64,000 nt of DNA, from positions 364,501 to 428,500 of the forward strand of contig BPKH01000002.1 of assembly GCA_026005035.1 (NCBI GenBank), written 5' to 3'. The position numbers were made by a program, and so were the translations under genes. This stretch comes from Porticoccaceae bacterium. GTDB taxonomy: Bacteria > Pseudomonadota > Gammaproteobacteria > Pseudomonadales > Porticoccaceae. The notes beneath the pieces were generated by a model. The model was given only the letters and a program-made list of their open reading frames with translations. It had not been told where the DNA came from and made no database searches. Positions 30,763-40,630 of the stretch are shown here, piece after piece (the first letter of the stretch is position 1; each line of letters opens with the position of its first letter).

Positions 30763-31830
30763 TCAGCGGCGGGGCAGCACCTCGCGGACCCGCTCGCGCA
30801 GTTGGCGCAGGCAGGTCTCGGTGGTCTCCCAGTCGATGCACGCATCGGTGATGGAGACCCCGTAGCGCAGCTGCGAGAGATCTTCGGGGATCTTCTGGTT
30901 GCCGGCGTGGAGGTGGCTTTCCAGCATCACCCCGCAGATCGACCTGTTGCCCTCGGCGATCTGGTTGGCCACGTTCTCCAGCACCAGGGGCTGGAGCTCA
31001 TGGTTTTTGTTGGAGTTGGCGTGGCTGCAGTCCACCACGATCCGCGGCTCGATCCCCGCCTTTTGCAGTTCCCGCTCGCACAAAGCCACGCTCACCGAAT
31101 CGTAGTTGGGCTTGCCGTCGCCCCCGCGCAGCACCACGTGGGCGTACCGGTTGCCGCGGGTGGCGATCACCGACACCAGGCCCTCGCCGTTGATGCCCAG
31201 GAAGCGGTGGGGGTGGGCAGCCGACTTGATGGCGTTGATGGCCACCGTCAGGCTGCCGTCGGTGCCATTTTTAAAGCCCACCGCGGTCGACAGGCCGCTC
31301 GCCATTTCCCGGTGGGTTTGGGATTCGGTGGTGCGGGCGCCGATGGCGGTCCAGCTGATTAGGTCGTGCAGGTACTGGGGGGTGATGGGGTCGAGGGCTT
31401 CCGTGGCGGCGGGCAGCCCCAATTCGTTGATGTCGAGGAGCAGTCGGCGCGCGATGCGCAGTCCGTCCTCGATGCGGAACGAGTCGTTGAGGTAGGGGTC
31501 GTTGATCAATCCCTTCCAGCCGGTGGTGGTGCGCGGTTTTTCGAAGTAGACCCGCATCACGACGAGGACCGTGTCGGCCAGTTCGTCGGCCAGTTTTTTG
31601 AGCCGTTCCGCATACTCCCGGGCGGCCGCCACGTCGTGGATGGAACAAGGGCCCACCACTGCGAAGAGGCGCTTGTCGCGCCCGTCCAGGATCTCCTGGA
31701 TCGCTTGCCGCCCGCGCACCACCGTTTCCGCCGCCCGCTCCGTGATGGGCAGTTCGGCCTTGAGCCGGGCCGGCGGAATCAAGGGTTCCTGTGAGGTGAC
31801 GTTTAGGTTTTCCAACAGCTGACGAATCAT
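30763..31830 (-). CDS. aroG: 3-deoxy-7-phosphoheptulonate synthase (type I DAHP synthase)
   Basis: First enzyme of the shikimate pathway, 355 residues, condensing phosphoenolpyruvate and erythrose 4-phosphate. Conserved features are VVGPCSIHD, MRVYFEKPRTTTGWKGLIND, ESQTHREMASGLS, GFKNGTDG, LRGGDGKPNYD and VDCSHANSNK, including the metal-binding Cys and His. Length matches the AroG/AroF/AroH group; the feedback specificity (Phe, Tyr or Trp) cannot be told here. Start ATG at 31828-31830. A TAAAAT element 49 bases upstream may be its -10. Confidence 0.96.
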   Translation of the reverse strand: MIRQLLENLNVTSQEPLIPPARLKAELPITERAAETVVRGRQAIQEILDGRDKRLFAVVGPCSIHDVAAAREYAERLKKLADELADTVLVVMRVYFEKPRTTTGWKGLINDPYLNDSFRIEDGLRIARRLLLDINELGLPAATEALDPITPQYLHDLISWTAIGARTTESQTHREMASGLSTAVGFKNGTDGSLTVAINAIKSAAHPHRFLGINGEGLVSVIATRGNRYAHVVLRGGDGKPNYDSVSVALCERELQKAGIEPRIVVDCSHANSNKNHELQPLVLENVANQIAEGNRSICGVMLESHLHAGNQKIPEDLSQLRYGVSITDACIDWETTETCLRQLRERVREVLPRR

Positions 31831-31943
31831 CGCCCTCCACCGCAAATCGTCTTCCAGCGCCCTGTGCACCGGAGAAAAACAAATTTTACCGCAATGGCTC
31901 ACCCCCAGGGCGCTCTTTCCCCTATGGCCGCCATAGGAGCGGG

Positions 31944-34900
31944 CTATGGCGCCTCCACGGGCCACCAGAGGGGCAAGAGGGGAAAGTAGAGGGCGGTGCG
32001 CACCGGCAGGGAGGGATCGCGGCGGGTGAGGATCGCGCGATAGCGCGCGAGCTGGGGGAGATGGCGGGCCGCTTCGCGGGCGGCGAAAGCGGCGGGGTCC
32101 TCTCCGGGCGCGGGCAGGGTGCTCTTGTAGTCCACCACCCAGCGGACGCCGTCGGCCACGAAGGTGCGGTCCACCACCGACAGCTGCACCCGCTCGCCCT
32201 CGCGGTGGGCGAGGGCCAACTCGCAGGCCCCCTCGGCGTGGCCGGGATCGAGGAGCCAGCGTCCCCGGGGGTCTGCCAGGGTGCGCCGCACCGCCTCCGC
32301 CAGGCGCTCGGCGAGCGCTTCCACCTCGATCGCGCCCAGGGCGGCCAGTTCCACCTCCCAGGCACGCCTTTGCCGCGCGATCCGCGCCCTGTTCCAGGCC
32401 TCCGGGCCCTCCTCGGCGATGCGCCGCAGGGTGCGGTGGAGGACGGTGCCCAGGGCGGCAAGTTGGGTGTCGGCGGCCTCGCTCCCGTTCCCTTCCCCGC
32501 CGCTCGCGGGGGGTGGGGGGACCGCGGGTGGTTCGCGGCGCAGCTCCGCCACTGGGTTGCGCCAGGCGGTGGAAAAGCGGGCCAGATGGGCGAGGCGCTT
32601 CACCGGCGGAGCGGCGGCGGGCGGCAGGTTGTGCTCGAGGTGTTCGGCGCCGGCGGCGCGGCTGGCGTCGAGGGCCGGCCACAACAGCGCCAGCAACGAC
32701 CCCTCCCGGGGGCGGTCCTTGGCTGGCGCGCGGTAGAGGAGGTGGAGCCGGCGCCGGGCGCGGGTGCAGGCGACGTACAGCACCCGCTGGTCCTCCAGGC
32801 GGGTGCGCGCTTTCGCCTCTCGTTTGAGGTAATCCACCAGGCGGTCGGCTTCCGCTTCCGCCGCGGGCGAGAGGGGAGAGAGCAGTAGGCTGGGGCGCCC
32901 GGCGGCGTCGATCCGCTCCTGCCAGTGGAGGAGGCGCCGCTCGGGGCTCGGCGGAGCGCGGTCGAGCCCCAGGAGGATCACGGTGTCGAACTCGAGCCCC
33001 TTGGCCTTGTGCACGGTCATCAGCTGTACCGCGTCGGGGCGGTCGCTGGCGGCGGGCGCGTAGAGGGCCGCGAGCGCCGACTCGAAGGCCTGCCGATCGC
33101 GCAACCTGGGGCCGTCGGCGTGGCTTTCCAGCAGGTCCAGGTATCCCTGGCACCAGCGCGCCTCGGCGGTGTCCAGCAGGGCGGCGGGGCCGCCCAGGGC
33201 GAGCCAGGTTCCCTCCACCAGGCGCCGCAGGGGAACCCGGCCGCGCCGCTTCCAGGCCGCCTCGAGGATGGCGGCGACCCGGTCGGCGCGCCGGCGCCCG
33301 TCGGCCGAGAGCTGCGCCCGCACCGCCGGATCGAACAGGCGCGCCCAGACCGGTGGCGGGGGCGTCGCCGTCTCGGCCCCCGTCAGGAGGTACAGGTCCG
33401 GCAGGGTGAGGCCGCACCAGGGCGCGCGCAGCAGGGCGAGCCAGGCCATCCGGTCGGCGGGGTCGATCAGGGCGCAGGTGAGAGAGTGGAGGTCCAACAC
33501 TGGCATGCGGCTTGCCAGGGGATCGACGTCTTCGGCCCGCCAGGGGATGCCCAGGCGGTCCAGCGTGGCGGGAACGGCGCCCAGGTGGCCGCGAGCCCGC
33601 ACCAGCACGGCGATGGAGCCTTCGGGGTCACAGGCGCGGGCCTCCCTCACCAGTTCCGCGACCCGCCACGCCTCGGTCTGGGGGTCGGCGTCGGGCGGCA
33701 GCGATTCGACGGTGATTCTCGTGCCCCGTGCACCAGGGCGGGTGGCGGCGGCGTGAAGGTAGCGGACCGCGCCGCGATCGATCCGGTCGGCGGCGGGAAA
33801 GACCCGCGTGAAGACGGCGTTGGTCCACGCCACGAGCAAGGGGTCGGCGCGAAAGTTGGCGGTGAGGTCCAGGGGTTCGAGTTTCACCGCGCCCAGGGGG
33901 TGCTGGCGGGCCTTCAGGAACAGGCCGACGTTGGCGTTGCGGAAGCCGTACAGGGACTGCATGGCGTCCCCGACGAGGAAGAGGGTGCGGCCGTCACCGC
34001 TCGTCCAGTCGCGGGTGAGCCGCGCTAGCAGTTCGTACTGCAGAGAGGAGGTGTCCTGAAACTCGTCCACCAGGATGTGGCGTACCTGCGCGTCCAGGCG
34101 CAGGGCGAGATCGGAGGCGGCCTCGCCCTCTCCCAGGGCGGTGAGGGCGGCGAGGGCCACTTCCACGAAGTCGCAGGTGCCCCGCCGGCGAAACAGTACC
34201 GAGAGCTCCGCCGCCGCCAGTGGCAACACTCGGGTGAGGGCTTCCAGGACCCGCCACTGGCGCTCCTCATAGGTAGTGGGGGGGAGGTGCTGGAGGTCCG
34301 CGAGCCGCTCGAGGACCTCGGGCCGCTCCCTGAGTTCGGCGAGCAGGGCGCGCATCTCTTCCCGCCTGCGCTCGGCGAGTCGCGGGTCGGGGGCGGAGCT
34401 CGGTGCGGGAAAGCCGAGACTCGCGTTCACCCCCTTGGGACTGCGCCACTCCTCCTGCTGGGTGGTGAGCAGCCGGGCGAGCGCTCGCCACTGGTCGAGG
34501 GCCTCGGGTTCGGCGGGGGGAAGGTCGTCGAGGTCGCGGAGGACCGCGAAGGGCGAGTCGGCGGCCAGGTTGCCCGCGGCATAGGCGGCCAGTGGCGGCA
34601 GGGAATGCCTCCAGGGCGCAAGGGCGGAAGCGGCGGCGGCGAGGTTTTCGCTCACCAGCCCGCGCAGGGTTGCCTCGAGCTGGGAGCGGGCGTTGTGTTC
34701 CGAAAGGAGCAGGGGCAGCCACTGGTCGCGCTGCGCCAGGAGCTCCGCCAGCAGCCGCTCCAGGGCGTCGCGGTCGCAATCCAGCTGTTCGAGGAGCACC
34801 GCGAGCGGCTCCCGCAAGGCGTCGTCCACCTCCAGGCGGTCGAGCAGCGAGGCGGCCGCCTCCCGGTAGAGCAGGGCGGGTGCCTCGCTCGGCTCGGGCA

Positions 34901-35309
34901 GGTCGCCCAGGCCGGTGTCGGCGCCGCCGAGCCGCGCGAGCTGCCGGCACAGGCCGTCGATGGTGAGGATGCGTAGCCGGCTCGGCGCCGCCAGCAGTCG
35001 CCAGCCGAGGGCCCGATCCCGCTCCAGGACGCGCCGAGCATCCTCCCATTGGGCGCGCTCGTGGGCTTCGGAAGGCGCCGGACCCTGGGCGGCGTCGAGG
35101 GCGGCGAGCACCCGCTCGCGCATTTCGCCGGCGGCCTTGCGGGTGAAGGTGATGGCGAGAAGCTGTTCGGGCTGCTCGCAGGTGGCGAGCAGCCGCAGGA
35201 AGCGCCGCACCAGTAGGCTCGTCTTGCCGGATCCCGCCGGGGCGCTGACGGCAAAGGAGGAGGTGATGTCCAGGGCGCGGTCGCGCTCGGCGGCATCGGG
35301 GGGGGTCAT
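31944..35309 (-). CDS. AddA-like UvrD-family helicase with C-terminal PD-(D/E)XK nuclease
   Basis: Superfamily 1A helicase-nuclease of 1121 residues. Helicase motifs are intact: SAPAGSGKTSLLV (Walker A), LLAITFTRKAAGEMRERV, ILVDEFQDTSSLQ (Walker B), LFLVGDAMQSLYGFRNA, and QLMTVHKAKGLEFDTVILLG. A C-terminal nuclease has WVVDYKS near residue 1057 and the QxxxY motif QLARY. With the AddB-like protein it would process double-strand ends for recombination, like AddAB or RecBCD. The start overlaps the stop of the AddB-like gene as ATGA. It is of the proteobacterial AddA-like type rather than RecB. Confidence 0.85.
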   Translation of the reverse strand: MTPPDAAERDRALDITSSFAVSAPAGSGKTSLLVRRFLRLLATCEQPEQLLAITFTRKAAGEMRERVLAALDAAQGPAPSEAHERAQWEDARRVLERDRALGWRLLAAPSRLRILTIDGLCRQLARLGGADTGLGDLPEPSEAPALLYREAAASLLDRLEVDDALREPLAVLLEQLDCDRDALERLLAELLAQRDQWLPLLLSEHNARSQLEATLRGLVSENLAAAASALAPWRHSLPPLAAYAAGNLAADSPFAVLRDLDDLPPAEPEALDQWRALARLLTTQQEEWRSPKGVNASLGFPAPSSAPDPRLAERRREEMRALLAELRERPEVLERLADLQHLPPTTYEERQWRVLEALTRVLPLAAAELSVLFRRRGTCDFVEVALAALTALGEGEAASDLALRLDAQVRHILVDEFQDTSSLQYELLARLTRDWTSGDGRTLFLVGDAMQSLYGFRNANVGLFLKARQHPLGAVKLEPLDLTANFRADPLLVAWTNAVFTRVFPAADRIDRGAVRYLHAAATRPGARGTRITVESLPPDADPQTEAWRVAELVREARACDPEGSIAVLVRARGHLGAVPATLDRLGIPWRAEDVDPLASRMPVLDLHSLTCALIDPADRMAWLALLRAPWCGLTLPDLYLLTGAETATPPPPVWARLFDPAVRAQLSADGRRRADRVAAILEAAWKRRGRVPLRRLVEGTWLALGGPAALLDTAEARWCQGYLDLLESHADGPRLRDRQAFESALAALYAPAASDRPDAVQLMTVHKAKGLEFDTVILLGLDRAPPSPERRLLHWQERIDAAGRPSLLLSPLSPAAEAEADRLVDYLKREAKARTRLEDQRVLYVACTRARRRLHLLYRAPAKDRPREGSLLALLWPALDASRAAGAEHLEHNLPPAAAPPVKRLAHLARFSTAWRNPVAELRREPPAVPPPPASGGEGNGSEAADTQLAALGTVLHRTLRRIAEEGPEAWNRARIARQRRAWEVELAALGAIEVEALAERLAEAVRRTLADPRGRWLLDPGHAEGACELALAHREGERVQLSVVDRTFVADGVRWVVDYKSTLPAPGEDPAAFAAREAARHLPQLARYRAILTRRDPSLPVRTALYFPLLPLWWPVEAP

Positions 35310-38005
35310 TGCCCATCGCCTCCCTCGACCACCAATTCGGAGAGCCGTTCGAATTCCGGCCAGCGGCTCAACGCCCACCACTCGGCGCCCACGCCCTCGG
35401 GATGGCGCGCCTCCACCACCGCCTCGCCGCGGGCGATCTCTGCCGCCAGAACCGCGAGGGAACGGCGCCAGGCGGCAAGGAGACCTTCCCAATCCTCCAC
35501 GAACTGAGCCTGGCTCCCCTTGGCAACGGGGGACAGATTCAGCTCGCGGCGGGCGAGGCCCGCGAACCCCAGGTGGCGGGGGTGGACCCTGGCGTAGAAG
35601 AGGCCCGCCGGCGGCGCCTCCTGGTCGGCCAGGGCGCAGGCGTAGACGGCCAGCTGAAGGTTCCAGAGGGGTCCTTCCCGGGTCGGCAGGGGGGCATCGC
35701 TGGACTTGTAGTCGATCACCAGTCGGTTGCCGTCGGCGAGGCGGTCGATCCGGTCGAGGCGCACCTCCAAGTAAAAGGGTTCGAGCCGCCAGCGGAGCGG
35801 AAGCTCGCGGGCCGCCACCGCGAAGGGGGGGCGCTTCGCCTCTTGGGCGAGCCACTGCTCGAGGAGGCGGACGAGCCGTGCCCGCTCCAGCGCCAGCAGT
35901 GTGGCGCCGAAGTCGCCGGCGCGAGGCCAGGGGCGGTTGCGCCGGAAGAGCTCGGCAAAGGCCTCCGCCACTGCTTGCTCGATGCGCTGGCGGAGCTCCT
36001 GCGGGTAAAGGGCGCAGAGCGCTTTGTGGTCACCCAGGGCGCCCCAGAGGCGATCCAGGGCCCGGTGCATGACCACTCCGCGCAGAGTCCGCGGCAACCC
36101 GCTTCGCGGCACGGCGGGCGGCTCGGCGGCCAGCCGGTGGCGGGCGAAGGCCACGAAGGGGCAGCGCGCCTGATCTTCGAGGAAGCGGGTGCCGGCGGGC
36201 AGCCGCTCGCCCGCCAGGGGTGGGCCTTTGCCGTTCGCCACCACCTCCAGCGACCGGCTCGCCGCCACCGGGTTCCACCAGGGGTGGCGGTCTGCCGTCT
36301 CCCGGCAGGAGACGTCGAGGGGCGGGAACTCCATCAGCAAGCGGGCCGGGCGTAGGTCCAGGTCGCCCTCCCGGCGGGCGTGGCTCAAGACTACTTCCGG
36401 CGCCGCGGCGGCGAACCCCGCCAGGAGGTCGCCGGCGATGGCCAGCTCCTTGATGGGATCGGCGCGGGGCATGCCGAGGCGCCGTTGCAGTTCGGCGGGC
36501 AGCAGGGGGTGAGGTGCGGTCGGGGCGGGCCAGTCGCGGTCCTCCAGGTTGGCCACCCAAAGGTGGTCGAAGCTGAGCCCGACGGCCTCCAGGGTCCCCA
36601 GGACCCATACCGGCACGGCGGGCGCTTCCGGATGGAAGGGGGTCTGCCAAGCCAGTTCCGAGAGGGTGGCGAGGGCTTCCTCGAGGGTGGCGGGCGGGCT
36701 CACCCGGTCCAGTTTGGCGAGGTCGGCGAGCAGGGCGCGCCAGGTCTCCAGGGCCTGGTACTCGGCGCTCCAGAGGGTGCGGGAGCCCGGCCAGCCTAGG
36801 GCGTCGAGGGCGCGGGCGAATACCGTGGCCCACTCGCCGTAGCGGCGCCGGCGGCGCTGGGGGCGGGCCGCGCTGGCGGCGCTCAGAAGGCGGCGCGCCA
36901 GGGGGGAGGGGGCATCGCCGGCAAGCTGCGCGGCGAGTCGCGCCACCCGCAAGGGATGCAGGCGGGGCGCCTCGAGGCGCCGCAGTTCGCCGAGCACGCG
37001 GCTGCGCTCCTCCCACTCTCGCTCGGCGTCACCCCACCAAGGGTCATTCAGGCGGTCGGCCAGCGCGCTCGAGGGAAGTTCGGGGCGCAGCAGGTCGAGC
37101 AACGCTAGGGCGCTGCCGACCGGCGCCACCCGCGCCAGGGGCCGAGAGGCGGAGATGTCGAAGGAGGCGGGGCGGGGCGGGGCGTCGGGCAACACCGCCG
37201 CGGGGTGGAAGTGGTCGAGGAAGATCCGCTCCACCGCGTCGTGCAATTGGGTGAGGCGGGGAATCACCACGCCCACCCGCACCCCTTCCCGCGCCGCCCG
37301 CTCCACCGCCCACCGGGCGGCGTGGCCCAATTCGGCGGCGGTGGTGGGAGCCTGGAAGCGGTGCACCGAACCCCGGCGCGGGGGTGGACGCAGTGCTTCG
37401 AGATCGCCGGTGGCCGCCTCGAGCACCGCCCGCGCCAGGGGGGTGAGGGTGGTGAAGCCCACCAAGCGGATGGGCGGCGCGGGCGGCAGCAGCCCCTGTC
37501 GATAGCCGGCAAGCACCAGTTCGGCGCGGCTGCCTGCTTCCATCAGCCCCGCATCGGCGAGGGCGCGGCGGAAGGTTGTGCCCCAGCGGGCGAGTTTTTT
37601 CGCCCCCTCGTGGTGGAGGGCGGCGAGGACCTCGGGGGCGAGGCGCCAGTCGCGGGCGAGCGCCCACCCCTCTCGGGCCAACTCCGCCATCGCTGCCGGG
37701 TCGAGTGCCTCTTCCGCCACCACTTGCCGCCAGAGGTGGCGCTCCTGGTGGGGGGTGGCGGGCAGGCCCGCCAGAGCCGGGGGAAAGGCCCGGTCCACCA
37801 GCTCCAGCCAGCGCCGCTCGATCCAGCTCTCCAGGGGCAAAATCTCCGGCTCGCTCCAGACGTCCAGGCCGCGGCGCACGCAGTCGGCGTGCCAGGCGGA
37901 GCGCACCGCCCGCGCCAGGCGGCGAGTGGCAGTGACCACTGTGCCGCCCCGCGCGAGGTGTTCGCGCAGGGGGGTGAGGTCAAAGAGGGGCGGCGGCTCG
38001 GTCAC
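35306..38005 (-). CDS. AddB-like nuclease/inactive helicase (probable double-strand-break repair protein)
   Basis: Protein of 899 residues similar to the proteobacterial AddB-like family (probable DNA repair protein, TIGR03623-type). The N-terminal SF1-like half lacks a usable Walker A (GGTVVTATRRLARAVR), as in inactive helicase partners. The C-terminal PD-(D/E)XK nuclease has LVIDYKSSD near residue 763 and QLAVY. Canonical AddB holds a 4Fe-4S cluster with one cysteine before the nuclease and three at the C-terminus; here ARCPF could be the first, but the last 100 residues contain no cysteine. The GTG start overlaps the murI stop as GTGA. Confidence 0.8.
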   Translation of the reverse strand: MTEPPPLFDLTPLREHLARGGTVVTATRRLARAVRSAWHADCVRRGLDVWSEPEILPLESWIERRWLELVDRAFPPALAGLPATPHQERHLWRQVVAEEALDPAAMAELAREGWALARDWRLAPEVLAALHHEGAKKLARWGTTFRRALADAGLMEAGSRAELVLAGYRQGLLPPAPPIRLVGFTTLTPLARAVLEAATGDLEALRPPPRRGSVHRFQAPTTAAELGHAARWAVERAAREGVRVGVVIPRLTQLHDAVERIFLDHFHPAAVLPDAPPRPASFDISASRPLARVAPVGSALALLDLLRPELPSSALADRLNDPWWGDAEREWEERSRVLGELRRLEAPRLHPLRVARLAAQLAGDAPSPLARRLLSAASAARPQRRRRRYGEWATVFARALDALGWPGSRTLWSAEYQALETWRALLADLAKLDRVSPPATLEEALATLSELAWQTPFHPEAPAVPVWVLGTLEAVGLSFDHLWVANLEDRDWPAPTAPHPLLPAELQRRLGMPRADPIKELAIAGDLLAGFAAAAPEVVLSHARREGDLDLRPARLLMEFPPLDVSCRETADRHPWWNPVAASRSLEVVANGKGPPLAGERLPAGTRFLEDQARCPFVAFARHRLAAEPPAVPRSGLPRTLRGVVMHRALDRLWGALGDHKALCALYPQELRQRIEQAVAEAFAELFRRNRPWPRAGDFGATLLALERARLVRLLEQWLAQEAKRPPFAVAARELPLRWRLEPFYLEVRLDRIDRLADGNRLVIDYKSSDAPLPTREGPLWNLQLAVYACALADQEAPPAGLFYARVHPRHLGFAGLARRELNLSPVAKGSQAQFVEDWEGLLAAWRRSLAVLAAEIARGEAVVEARHPEGVGAEWWALSRWPEFERLSELVVEGGDGQ

Positions 38006-38790
38006 GGTGGGAGCCAGTCCACACTCGCCGCCCCCTGGCGGCGCAGTCCCTCGACCAGGGTCGCCACTTCCTCTCCGTCACCGGTGAGCAGGCAGCGGAA
38101 GGCCGAGGGCGTCCCGGGTAGGGGGCCGGTGAAGGAGGCCACCCGCCGGGCGATGGCCTCTCCAGAATCGATCCAGGCCACGGGCCTTGGTGCTGCCGCC
38201 TCGAGCGCCGCCCGCAGCAGGGGGAAATGGGTGCAGCCGAGGACCACGGTGTCCAGTCGGGGATCGGCGAAGAGGGGGGCGATCGCCTCCGCCACCACCG
38301 CCTCGTCCACCGGTCGGCCGCGGACAAAGGCCTCGGCCAGCGCCACCAACTCGGTGCTGCCCAGGCGGTGCACCGTGCAATCGGCGGCGTAGGTCTCGAT
38401 CAGCCACTGGGTGTAGCGGCGAGCGACGGTGGCCGGGGTGGCCAAGAGGCCGACCACCCGACTCGCGGAGCGCTGGGCGGCCGGCTTGATGGCAGGCACC
38501 ACTCCCACCACGGGCACGGGCACGCGGGCGCGGATCCGGGGCAGGGCGACGGTGCTGGCGGTGTTGCAGGCCACCACCACCACGGCGGGGTCGGTCTCCT
38601 CCACCAGGCGGCCGAGCACCGTCTCCACTCGCGCCACCAGGAAGGCCTCGTCCTTGCACCCGTAGGGAAAGGCGGCGTTGTCGCAGCCGTAGATGTACCG
38701 GGCCCCGGGCAGCAGGCGCCTCAGCTCGGCCAGGATGCTCAGGCCGCCGACGCCCGAGTCGAAGACCAGGATTGCGGGGGCAGGCTCCAT
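38002..38790 (-). CDS. murI: glutamate racemase
   Basis: Cofactor-independent racemase of 262 residues that supplies D-glutamate for peptidoglycan. Both catalytic cysteines are visible in VVACNTASTVALP and VVLGCTHFPLLR, and the N-terminal VFDSGVGGLSIL is typical. It is first in a three-gene minus-strand operon with the AddB-like and AddA-like genes, joined by four-base overlaps; the pairing of cell-wall and recombination genes has no obvious functional reason. Start ATG at 38788-38790, 70 bases from the divergent rmuC. Confidence 0.96.
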   Translation of the reverse strand: MEPAPAILVFDSGVGGLSILAELRRLLPGARYIYGCDNAAFPYGCKDEAFLVARVETVLGRLVEETDPAVVVVACNTASTVALPRIRARVPVPVVGVVPAIKPAAQRSASRVVGLLATPATVARRYTQWLIETYAADCTVHRLGSTELVALAEAFVRGRPVDEAVVAEAIAPLFADPRLDTVVLGCTHFPLLRAALEAAAPRPVAWIDSGEAIARRVASFTGPLPGTPSAFRCLLTGDGEEVATLVEGLRRQGAASVDWLPP

Positions 38791-38860
38791 TGGGTGGCCA
38801 TTCTTGGACAGCGCGCGGAGTGTACACCAGGGCCGCGGGGGGCTGGGGTAGAATGGACCG

Positions 38861-40204
38861 ATGGAACTGGCCGCCCTCTCTTGGCCCTGGATCGCCGGCA
38901 GCGCCCTCGCCGGCGCCGCCCTGGGCGCGCTCATCGCCTTCGCTTGGGCGGGGCGTGCCCAGGCGGCGGCCACCGCGCGACTGCGCGTGCTGGCGGAAGA
39001 GCGGGATCGCCTGGGCGAGGCCGCGGCGCGGGAGGCCTCCCGCGCCGAGCAGCTGGCCGCCCGCCAGGCCGCCCTGGAGGCCACATTGGCGGCGGAGCGG
39101 GAGCGCCATCGCGAGGAGCTGGCGCTCCTTCAGGAGGCCCGGGAAACGCTCGCCCGGGAATTCGAGAATCTGGCCAACCGCATCTTCGAAGAGAAGCAGA
39201 ACCGCTTCGCCAACACCAGCCGCGAAGTGCTGGCCGCCACCGTGGATCCTCTCAAGCGCGAGATCGTCGACTTCCGCCGCCAGGTGGAAGAGGCGTACCG
39301 GGCGGAGAGCGCCGAGCGCAATCGCCTGGTGGGGCAGATTCAAGAACTCAAAGCCCAGGCGGCGCGCATCGGCGAGGATGCCGTGGAGCTCGCCCGGGCG
39401 CTCAAGGGGGACAGCAAGCTGCGGGGCAACTGGGGCGAGGTGGTGCTCGAGCGCCTCCTCGAAGACGCCGGTCTCACGCGCGGTCGCGAGTACGAAACCC
39501 AGCTTTCGTTGGCGGGGAGCGAGGGCGAGCGGCGCCGCCCCGACGTGGTGATCCGCCTGCCCGAAGGCCGCGACATCGTGGTGGACGCCAAGGTCTCCCT
39601 GGTCCACTACGAGCGCTTCGTGCGCGCCGAGGGCGAGGAGGAGCGGGAGCGCTACCTCAAGGCCCACGTGGAGGCGCTGCGCGCTCACGTCAAGGGATTG
39701 AGCCGCAAGGCCTACGAAGACCTCCCGGGCATCAACACCCTCGACTTCGTGTTCATCTTCGTGCCCGTGGAGGCGGCCTTCCTGGCGGCGGTGGAGCGCG
39801 ATCCGGCGCTCTTTACCGAGGCCTACGACCAGGGGGTGATCCTCACCGGGCCGAGCACGCTGCTTGCCACCCTGCGCACGGTGGCCAATATCTGGCGCCA
39901 CGAAGACCAGCACCGCAACGCGCGGCGCATCGCCGAGCAGGCGGGGGCTTTGTACGATCAGTTCGTGCGCTTCGTGGAGGCCTTGGACGAGGTGGGCCAG
40001 CATCTGGACCGCTCCCTCAAGGCCTGGCAGACGGCCCGCAACCGCCTGGTGGACGGCCGCGGCAATCTGGTGCGTCGGGTCGATGCGCTGCGGCAAATGG
40101 GCGCACGGGTGCGCCGCGAACTTCCCGCCGCGTTGCGCGAGGAGGCGGAGTTCGCCGACGCCCCCCGGCTGGCCGACGGCGGCGATCGAGCCGAGGAGTC
40201 CTGA
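38861..40204 (+). CDS. rmuC: DNA recombination protein RmuC
   Basis: RmuC-family protein of 447 residues, implicated in limiting DNA inversions at inverted repeats. One N-terminal membrane helix (about residues 10-30) leads to a long coiled coil (about 35-150). The nuclease-like RmuC domain follows with LRGNWGEVVLERLLEDAGL, RPDVVIRLPEGRDIVVDAKVSL and PGINTLDFVFIFVP. The GREYETQ segment and VDAKV fit a PD-(D/E)XK-like core. It is divergent from murI. Confidence 0.93.
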   Translation: MELAALSWPWIAGSALAGAALGALIAFAWAGRAQAAATARLRVLAEERDRLGEAAAREASRAEQLAARQAALEATLAAERERHREELALLQEARETLAREFENLANRIFEEKQNRFANTSREVLAATVDPLKREIVDFRRQVEEAYRAESAERNRLVGQIQELKAQAARIGEDAVELARALKGDSKLRGNWGEVVLERLLEDAGLTRGREYETQLSLAGSEGERRRPDVVIRLPEGRDIVVDAKVSLVHYERFVRAEGEEERERYLKAHVEALRAHVKGLSRKAYEDLPGINTLDFVFIFVPVEAAFLAAVERDPALFTEAYDQGVILTGPSTLLATLRTVANIWRHEDQHRNARRIAEQAGALYDQFVRFVEALDEVGQHLDRSLKAWQTARNRLVDGRGNLVRRVDALRQMGARVRRELPAALREEAEFADAPRLADGGDRAEES

Positions 40205-40207
40205 GGC

Positions 40208-40630
40208 GTGAGAGCGTTCCGCCAATGGTTGCGGCGGTGCTTCGGCATCGGTGGGGTGGTCGGGGCCGAGGCGCCTGCCGCGGCCGGGCGGGGCGAGCTG
40301 GTAGAGCCGCGCAAGGCGCTCTACCTGCTCGCCGAGGCGCTCCTCGCCGAGCGCATGACCCTCACCGAGGGCTGCTTGCGCATCTGCGCGGTCGCCGGCC
40401 AGCTGCCTGATGCGGAGCGCTTCCGCGCCCAGTACGAAGCCTTTTATCTCGTCGCCGCGGCCACTGCGCACCTTCCCATCCTGGACGCCTGGCGGGCGCT
40501 GCCGCCCGCCGAGCAGCGCCGCCTGACCCGGGAGCGGTTGGCCGTCGAGGCGCGCCACCGCGAGGCGGTGGAGGCGGCCGCCCGCCGGCTGCGCGACGCC
40601 CTGCGCCGGGAGGTCTACCGGCTCGACTGA
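40208..40630 (+). CDS. DUF2489-like small protein
   Basis: Protein of 140 residues, function unknown. The stretch RKALYLLAEALLAERMTLTEGCLRICAVAGQL resembles the DUF2489 core (an aromatic, then a TEG.IR motif), and the C-terminal half is charged helix. The GTG start lies four bases after the rmuC stop, so it is co-transcribed with rmuC. The N-terminus is basic and short with a hydrophobic patch (FGIGGVVGAEAP) too weak for a confident signal peptide. The 3' end overlaps trmA tail to tail. Confidence 0.6.
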   Translation: MRAFRQWLRRCFGIGGVVGAEAPAAAGRGELVEPRKALYLLAEALLAERMTLTEGCLRICAVAGQLPDAERFRAQYEAFYLVAAATAHLPILDAWRALPPAEQRRLTRERLAVEARHREAVEAAARRLRDALRREVYRLD

